From NCBI GenBank assembly GCA_037042915.1, contig CM073197.1, positions 2,976,001 to 3,040,000 on the forward strand: DNA of 64,000 nt, read 5' to 3'. Source of the DNA: Auricularia sp. M13. Lineage: Eukaryota > Basidiomycota > Agaricomycetes > Auriculariales > Auriculariaceae. The notes below the pieces were generated by a model that saw only the letters and a list, made by a program, of their open reading frames with translations, was not told the DNA's origin and searched no databases. A program made the translations under genes and the position numbers. Shown here in pieces: positions 57,006-64,000 of the stretch (position 1 is the stretch's first letter; the number at the start of each line of letters is the position of its first letter).

Positions 57006-58183
57006 TGCGGCAAACAAGCCCGGTCGCAGCAGCGTGTGCGTCATGTCCGATGGTGCGGTATTCCAATAATCCATATGTTTGTAATAGCAGATATACCCGT
57101 CGCCGTACAACCCGCTCAGCGGCGCGGCGAGGGGGTAGGCGGACGCAGATAGAGCCTCCGCGTGTACACGCGAGGGCGGGCAGACGGCAGATAGGGCGAT
57201 GGCGTACGCCCGCCGGTGAGCGACGCGCCAACAAGCAGATAAATCCAATGCGGGTCGGTGACGACCGTGGCGGTCGAGGCGCGGCGAGGTCGACACGTGG
57301 CGGAGCGGGGTCGGAGGAGTCGGAGGGGGGAGGATAGGTCGGGGAGTGAGACAAGGGAGGGTGTCGCGGAAGGAGCCGATGTTGCGCACCTGGTTTATAA
57401 CAGCGCTAGCGCCGTCGTCCTAGCTCAGGAGCTTAACCTGCCCGTTTAGGCTTTCCCGCCCAGCCGAACCGATCCTACACTCTCGCAGGCGCCGTCTCAT
57501 CTCGCAGGCCATGGACGACAGCACTGGGCAGGCTGCCGCACTGTGAGCTGGCCAGGTGGCAACCGCGCCCGAGCTGTCCGGAGCGTGTGTGCACGGTTGA
57601 TCATACAGAGTCGGCGACCGGCCGTGAGAGAACACATCCCGCTCGAGGGACTGAGCATGCTGGGACCCTGCGACTACGTCCTGCGCCTGCCAATTACCTG
57701 GTGCACGTGTTGCAATCATTGCAGGCGCAGCCGCTGGCGTTCCGTTCCGGACAACACGGTTGCCTATGACGCATAGAGTTGAAAGCACGACAGCACGGCA
57801 TTACTGATAGGATTAGGGTCGCTAATTCTACATGCATGTGGGGGTGACGGGGAGGGAGAGTAAGGAGGGTGGTGTGTGGCGGGATAGATGGATGTTGGAT
57901 ACAAAGCTAAGCGCGGGTAGCAGGACGACTAGTGGTGTGGGCAATAAACTAAGGGGATAGCGGGAAAGATAGCTGAAGTGAAGGGAAGACCTGTTCTAGA
58001 TTGGGGGGTACGACGAGCGCGGCAGCACGTCGGGCGAACTGCGAGCGACAGCGCAGGTTCAGAATCAGATGTGAGAAGCAAGCCAGCTCGGGCAGGGGCC
58101 TACGCACGTTTTGGGGGGTGCTTCACATTACAGAACCAGAGAAGAAAACGGGGGAATCGACCGCGGCGTGCTGGCTGGCGCGC
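57006..58183. other. Stretch without a supported gene
   Basis: GC-rich opening, then mixed sequence with GGGAGGG-type patches near 57840-57970. Open frames on both strands are short or compositionally biased. Confidence 0.4.
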
Positions 58184-58449
58184 TCAGTGCTTTTTTGCGC
58201 TGACGGCGGGACCGGGCGTCGGCGGCGGCGGCATGCGTCCGCGCGGGTGCGAGTCGCTTGCGCTGGCGTTCTGCGCGGCGTTGGGCGCAGCCTGCGGGCT
58301 TGCGCGTGAACAAAGACTCAAAGGGCGCGCGGGGCTGTACGTACGTCCTGGCCGTTGGCCACGCGGTGCAGGCGCTCGACGAGATGCGCCCAGGCTGCCG
58401 GCGACTCGAGGCTGGCGTCGGTCGAGTATGTGGACGAGGCGGAAGACAT
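58184..58449 (-). CDS. Small unrecognised protein, 70 aa
   Basis: Minus-strand exons 58449-58345 and 58291-58184 join through a GTACGT...CCGCAG intron in phase 0. The first 35 residues (a Ser-rich start followed by SPAAWAHLVERLHRVANGQD) form a probable amphipathic helix. The second exon is Ala/Ser/Pro-rich and ends in SAKKH. There is no signal peptide or known family. A clean ATG, both splice sites and the stop support a real small gene; expression data would decide. Confidence 0.45.
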
Positions 58450-58768
58450 GGCGAGCAAGAACAAGAAAGGATTCGGGAGCGTAGACAAGGTAAAGGTTCG
58501 AGAATCTGAGTTCGTGCCAGCCTCCGCTCGCTTTGCATCCGCCTCCCCTTTTATACAACACGCGCGCTTATGTATCTACACTGGCATCCCAAACAGCAAC
58601 AGCTGTAACAGGAAGATCTTCACGCCACTGCCTGTCTCCGTCCTGCGAGGTGTCAGCTTTTTTCTTCTTTGTTGATGTCGACCCCGGAATTACCCCAGAC
58701 GGAGGCCAGGCAACGGCATCAAACGCGCAATATACGCTCGTGTGCGCAGCAGCGTCAGCTCTCTCGAC

Positions 58769-59718
58769 ATGACGCAGACATCGTTGCGGCCCCGAGCACA
58801 CCGTGGCCTCCGCAGGGGCCACCTACAGGCTTCGACTACGATCGTGACCTCCCAACGCCGTCTGTCTTGCCCTCAGATACTGCAGCATTCAATACCGGAT
58901 GGGACAAGCGGGATACTTTTCGCGGCACGAAGCGCTGCGTAGTTTGCGGCGCAAGTGCAGCACTGGAGCATTGTCACATTGTGCCTCAGGCTGAAGAAGA
59001 CAATGTGCGTACTGTTGGACACGTGCCCCTCGCCCGTACTGAGAACAGACAGTGGGAGACGATGAGAGACCGCGCCTACGTGCCGCAAAAGAGCTGGCAG
59101 AAGGGCGTGCACGAGCCGCGCAACGGAATCCTAATGTGCAAAAATCATCGCGACATGTTTGAAATTTACAAGTATTTCGTTCGGAACCATCAGGAGGTAC
59201 GTCCGCAATTGAATGTCCCTATTCGCACTCAACATTGCCCAGAAATATTACTTGATCAACTTCGGCGATGTCGAAGATATGAGGCCGTACCATGGCAAGG
59301 CCATCGCGCTCGATTATGCGCATCATCATGCACCGTATCCGGTAGTTTTCCTCCTTCACGAAGTCAGGACGCGTGGGTTCTGGCCATGGCAGGAAGATGC
59401 GGTCGAGATCTCTTCCGACAGCTATCAGGATTGGGTAGTGCGAGGCGGATATCTGGACGACCACGGGCGCCTAGACCACAACGGTAACGCACCTCCGCCC
59501 CCTCCCTCACAGCTGCACCCGCCTCCAGGCGGTTCATCTGCGGGGTATGGCAAGAAGGTGACGCTCAAATCGCCACGGGCCGTATTTGCTGAGACCCTCG
59601 CTTTCCAGCAGACGATGCCTATTATACATGGCGTGTGGCGATTGTCGAGAACGAGTCCTAGGACGGGACGGCAGCGGAGAACATACAGAAGTATTTGGCG
59701 TTGACAGAACCTTCGTAG
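58769..59718 (+). pseudogene. Decayed inverted paralogue of the HNH protein
   Basis: The body matches the gene at 53218-54220 closely, including CVVCG, LEHCHIVPQAEED, NGILMCKNHRDMFE and the intron at 59197-59242. Three lesions are visible against the paralogue. A 4-nt loss just after the matching ATG (58769) puts that start out of frame, although an upstream ATG near 58672 could replace it. A 5-nt insertion, ATTAT, at 59621-59625 shifts the C-terminal frame. A TGG-to-TAG change lies at 59659-59661. The HNH residues themselves are intact, so a shortened product is conceivable. Confidence 0.75.
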
Positions 59719-59925
59719 CTAATCACTGGCCGTACTTGTCTCTCCCACCCAGATAGCGGTCAAGCGCCCTACATGTTACTGAGGCAAGTTACTTAGAGGA
59801 GATCGCGCTGTACACCTATGACACCCCGCCTCTGCTGGATCGAAGGTAACGTCCATAAATACGAGCCCCTTGTCCAATTCGAGGTTTCCGCACGATTAGA
59901 TAGTTTAAACAATGCAGCACCGTGA

Positions 59926-60183
59926 CTATAACTGCCGCTCAGGGACTTTGTCCACAGTCTTCTCACTTGCCTTCGAAAAAAGTGCAGCGATCTCCTGGTC
60001 CGTCGCATCCCGAAGAAGTTTCTCGAGCGGGCCAAACGGCACGAGATATGCGCCGCCAAATTTCTGCTCGTTTTCACGGACAGCCTCCGACGTCACCGCG
60101 AAAAGCGCGGCATAAGTCCCAGAAACGCGCACCGATACGCCCTGGTTGTCGCATCTGACGAGCGTCTCCATAGCGCGGCTCAA
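59926..60183 (-). pseudogene. C-terminal remnant of a short-chain dehydrogenase
   Basis: The minus-strand frame TYAALFAVTSEAVRENEQ, then FGGAYLVPFGPLEKLLRDAT and SEKTVDKV matches the C-terminal region of retinol-dehydrogenase-like SDRs, and resembles the end of the complete gene at 61400-62730. No cofactor-binding or catalytic part is found upstream, so this is a truncated relic. Confidence 0.6.
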
Positions 60184-61399
60184 ATCCCAAGTGTTCGAGA
60201 CGCTGCGACAGAAGACAGTGCCTCAGAAATGGGATGCAGCAACAAGAAAGGGGTTTCGACGCTCGAACACAACAAAGTAGACGAGTAAGGTTTGTGTCAA
60301 GGTCGAGGCTATAGTCACAGTGACATTGGATGTAAGGCACAAAGCAAAAGCCCCCTTGACAGTTGTCGTTCGTCGCCGCCTCCACCTCGCAACGCAGCAG
60401 CACCAGTCGTTGTGCTCCACCCCGCCACGTGGTCGTCATCACACATCAGATTCTAGCCAGCAGTGCACACGACAAGTCCGAAGCCCGAAGCCCGGCACCG
60501 AAGACCGTCGAGATCATGAGCTGAAAACCTACATTTAGTTTTCATGACGATACCAAGCATCTGGGGGATAGTTTGGTTAGCTGGTGTATCGAGAAGATGG
60601 AGAAGGGGGAGCGAGACGGAGTGAGGAGGGCATCAGAGATCTTGGTGATAAAATGTTGTCTCATCGGGCACTAGGTCCTCTGAAGTAGCAAATATTGAAA
60701 AGTAACATCATATGCGCGAGAGCTGGAGTGATAACGAAGGTTGAAGAAAGGAAAGAACGCGCCGACTCACAATGCAAGGGATGATTTGTCGAAGCAACGG
60801 CGCCGACGACCACTACTCGGAGCAGATGCGTGTGCAGCAGGAGTAAAAGCAAGGCCGGAAATAAGGGTGCTAGAGAATGAAACGCGGGAAAATCAAGTCT
60901 CGCAGAGCAGGTCGCGCGCCGCTACCTGGCGGTCGGGAGCCCTGCTGCTCGCGAGCCCCGAGCCCGAAGCGCGGGCCTCGACGCCGCGGGCAGCAAAGAT
61001 CTCGCGCCCGCAGGGTAGTGGCGCGCGCCTGCGCGAGGCGGGCAGCGGGTTGAAGGGAAAATTTCAAGGGACAAAGGAAAGAGAAGGAAGGGACGACGGT
61101 GGGAAAGTCCGACGTCCTTGCATTTTTTATCCACTTGGATCCGCGTTGCTTCCGGGCTGTGCTCCGCGTGCTCCGAGTGGCTCGCCGCGATGCAGGCCAG
61201 CCCGCGGGCCTCAGGCGACGAGAACGCTGCAGAGAGTGCTGCGTGCCGATCGGCGGGATGGAACGTGTACGCGCAAACGATTTCCCCCGCTGGAGAGGGT
61301 ACACTCGAGTCTGGTATCAACGTGCTCTATTAGGAGGGGATATAGTAACTGCAAGCAGTAAGTATAATACCAGGCTAGACCTCAGCCACAGGGTAGGGG
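60184..61399. other. Stretch without a clear gene
   Basis: A minus-strand frame at 61320-60922 is protein-like near AYTFHPADRHAALSAAFSS but has no start, splice partners or recognisable family. I leave it uncalled. Confidence 0.35.
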
Positions 61400-62730
61400 T
61401 CACAACGACCTAATCAACAAATCATCCACGATCCTCTCGCTGGCGTCCCAAAACCGCTCGACCATCGCGTCGTCCGCGGCGTCGCCCACCAGGCGTTCCG
61501 GCCGGCCGTGCCGCGCGAGATACGCGCCAGCATACGCCGCCTCGTCGCGGCGCACGGATTTCGCCGTGGCGGCGAAGAGCGCGGTGTGCGCGCCCTGGGC
61601 GGGCGAGAGCAGCAGCGCGCGGAAGCCCGCGAGCGCGAGCCCGCCGAGGAGCGGGATGGGCCGCACGGCGTCCAGCAGCGTCTGCGTCGCCACGTCGCCC
61701 GGGTGGACGGACATCGCCAGCGCGCGGCAGCCCGCGCGCCGGAAGTGCTCCTGCAGCCCGCGCGCGAAGAGCACGTTCGCCAGCTTGCTCCGCGCTGCGC
61801 CGAGTGTGAGATCACGCTGTGAACAGACGGAGACGACGCACAATATCGCAGCAGCTTGGCAGAGCTGCTGTCGGGGGAGCCGGGGGAGCCTAGAGAGTCG
61901 TTGATCTCGTCCGCGGTGAAGAACTTGCCACCGGGATGCGCCTCCTTGTACCGTCGTGACGCTTGCTGTCATTTCACAAGCATCAAAACGCCAGTGCTGT
62001 CTCGCCGAGGAGATGAGACGCACTACAATGACGCGCACGTCCGCCGACTTGGAGGTCTCATACAGCATCGGAAGAAGCACGCGGGTGAACGCGAAGGGCG
62101 CGAGGTGACTGCGGACGCGAAGCGTCGAACCAATTTAGCATCAATATCGAGCGCGTGCTCAAGCAATATGCGCACTTGACGACCATGGTGTCTTCGAGAC
62201 CGTCTGGACAGAGTGTGTACGGGTGTGGGAGTCTAAATTGTCACAGTAAGTCCGAGTGAGAGCAGCATCGAAATCGCGCATACAGGCCAGCATTGTGCAC
62301 TGCGACTCGCGATCAGCATTCCCAGCGCACGCGTCAAGCCCGATGCGTACCCAGGATATGCAGCTCCTTCTCTATGCGCGTAAACTGCTCCGCACTCTCC
62401 CTGGCGCCGCGGACTGTGGAGAGGTCGAGGTGCAGGAAGCGCAGGCGGCCCTGGCCCTCGAGCTCTGGAGCATCGGCCTGCATCCGCCGCACGGCGTCCA
62501 GCGCGGCGTCCTCGCTGCGCGCCGCAATATACACAGTCGCGCCGTGCCGCGCAAGCTCGAGCGCGATGTGGTACCCGATGCCGCGACTGCACACACACAG
62601 GATTAGCAACCCACGCGACACCGCACGGACGCCCGCGTACGCACTTGCCGCCGGTGACGAGCGCGACCTTGCCGGTGAGCGCGGGGATGTCCGTGCGCGG
62701 GTCGAACTTGGACGACGACGAGGAGGCCAT
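61400..62730 (-). CDS. Short-chain dehydrogenase, retinol-dehydrogenase-like
   Basis: Minus-strand exons 62730-62645, 62586-62351, 62299-62284, 62232-62176, 62108-62006, 61944-61842 and 61794-61400 keep one frame to a 331-aa protein. It shows the cofactor site TGGNRGIGYH, FLHLDLS, the NNAG motif altered to HNAG (LVHNAGLLPHPY), the VVNHL stretch, a Ser pair in LISSEAHPGG, and the active-site YSRSKLAN. The C-terminal part has VHPGDVATQTL and the typical TALFAATA segment. The 16-nt third exon carries the HNAG motif. The fifth intron appears to use a GC donor (62005), the choice that keeps the catalytic SS. These enzymes reduce or oxidise lipophilic carbonyls; the substrate is not known. Confidence 0.8.
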
Positions 62731-64000
62731 CGAGGACGGGGGGCGCGCTGCGTGGGAGAGGAGTCGAAGCGCAGCGCCAGCGCGGTGGCGGCCGCATATT
62801 ATACCTGCGCGACGAGGATCATGATGCCGCCTCGGAAGAACCGCTCGGATTTCCGGATGCGGACCCCGCCTCCGCGTTTCATGTTTACCGTTGACACATA
62901 GCGCCCGGCCGTCCCCGAGATTCAGCGCTGCACGGTCAGTGGTCACCGCAGGGTGTGCGATTCGGGAGTCGCGGTGCGGCGAACCTGATTCTCATGCGCG
63001 CCAACATCCTGAACGGTCGAGACTCGCTGACAGTGACAAGCGAGAACATCTCCTATGTAGATGCATGCGCATGCCGAAAATCCGAGGAGACAGCTGCACA
63101 GGCTCACTGCAATTCAGCACGCCACGAGCTCTGCTTACGTCGTGTTAGCCTGCGAAAGTTGGCGGCGCCTAAAAGTCTCAGCATTGAGCCGTGGTCTGCT
63201 TGCGCCCTCCGAGCGCAATGTTTCTCACAAAGTCAGCGTCAGCGGATCCCCTGGAGTCTGGACCTTGGCCGGTGCATTCTGCGCGCATGCCCTGTGCCTC
63301 AATATGACGTCGTAGGCGTGCAGAGTTGCTGCGCGAAGTCTGAAGCCGGACAGAGGTTGGGCGGCGGAGGCCGCTCGAGGAGAAAGTACTAGTCGCGCCG
63401 ACTATCTCGACGCGAAATCGCGACTGTCATTGTCAGCGGGCTGTCACGCAACGCGAGCACGAGACTATCCGGCTGAGGCGCCCGGGTAACAGCGCAACGG
63501 TGTGGTGGAGTGTGTTTCAGCCTGAGTCAGACACGGCGTCGCGCATGCGCTGGCAGCAATCGCATTTCGTTGCTCCGTGCATGCGCAAACTTGACCAGCT
63601 TTCAGGACAAGCCGATATGGAGGTTGCCACGCATTTGGTGTGAGCCAAAGTGCCACAAACAGACTCATAGCGATGCGAGCAAAGGTGAGACAGAAACGCT
63701 CGCATTTGCCGGTGTGTAGTGCGCGCGGCATGCTGAGTGCCTTTCAGTGAACTGCAGAGTGACCCGCGCAGTCGCCAATCATGCCAAGAGCAGTAGTGCG
63801 AATGCCAGTCACGGTGCCACACGCCACTGAGAGGACTGTCCGAACACTGAGCACACACACGGATTCCCTCGGATTTTCATGCAACAAGCGCTCGCTCGCC
63901 GCAGTAATACGGTGCGTTGGACAGGGCATGTCCGTCGCACCAGCAATCGCCGATCACTCAGAGCTGTCCGTGGCCGACCGCTCCATGCTGAGTAATGCGT
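62731..64000. other. 3' edge of window, no gene seen
   Basis: This contains the promoter of the minus-strand SDR (a TATTATAC-like box near 62797) and then sequence with short frames only. No RNA gene or domain is recognisable before the window ends. Confidence 0.4.

Overview
This is nuclear DNA of a filamentous basidiomycete, most likely an Agaricomycete. Nearly every gene is split by 45-65 nt GT-AG introns. Protein relatives are fungal: a PR65/Tpd3 scaffold, NPY1, phi-like GSTs and a mushroom-type PLP decarboxylase. There is also a KDZ-class DNA transposon of the kind abundant in mushroom genomes. Exon joins below were worked out by eye from frame, splice signals and family knowledge; no alignment was run.

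0-22 kb: a secreted GH105 hydrolase (556-1972), a peroxisomal NADH pyrophosphatase (2449-4130), a 6 kb gene-poor stretch with degenerate tandem repeats, a GST (10216-11217), a beta-trefoil-like protein (11652-12367), two unrecognised disordered proteins (12950-14811), the PP2A A subunit (15327-18016, minus), a 2H phosphoesterase (18705-19745), a peroxisomal-type acyl-CoA thioesterase (19865-20616, minus) and a second GST (20821-21863, minus) with the same eight-exon structure as the first.

22-38 kb: two unrecognised proteins, an SDR (25693-26985), a 56-aa secreted peptide precursor with one Lys-Arg site (27926-28096), a single-pass membrane protein (28686-29530, minus), a 1076-aa PLP decarboxylase with a C-terminal extension and two 5-nt micro-exons (30531-34566), and an unrecognised six-exon gene (37070-37838).

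38-53 kb is repeat-rich. Its centre is a 9.1 kb DNA transposon (40986-50081) with 175-bp terminal inverted repeats. It carries a decayed KDZ transposase, a cyclin-box gene on the opposite strand and a truncated Ty3/gypsy retroelement inserted in the transposase. A GC-rich palindrome recurs through the element and forms arrays with a 53-56 bp period just inside both ends. A non-LTR reverse transcriptase relic abuts the right end.

53-64 kb looks like a duplication and decay zone. It holds two inverted HNH genes (53218-54220 apparently intact, 58769-59718 broken), a degenerate partial copy of the PP2A A gene (54291-55555), motif-bearing repeats, a 70-aa protein, an SDR remnant and an apparently intact SDR (61400-62730, minus). 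The genes do not form an obvious pathway: housekeeping and detoxification genes on the left, accessory and mobile DNA on the right.
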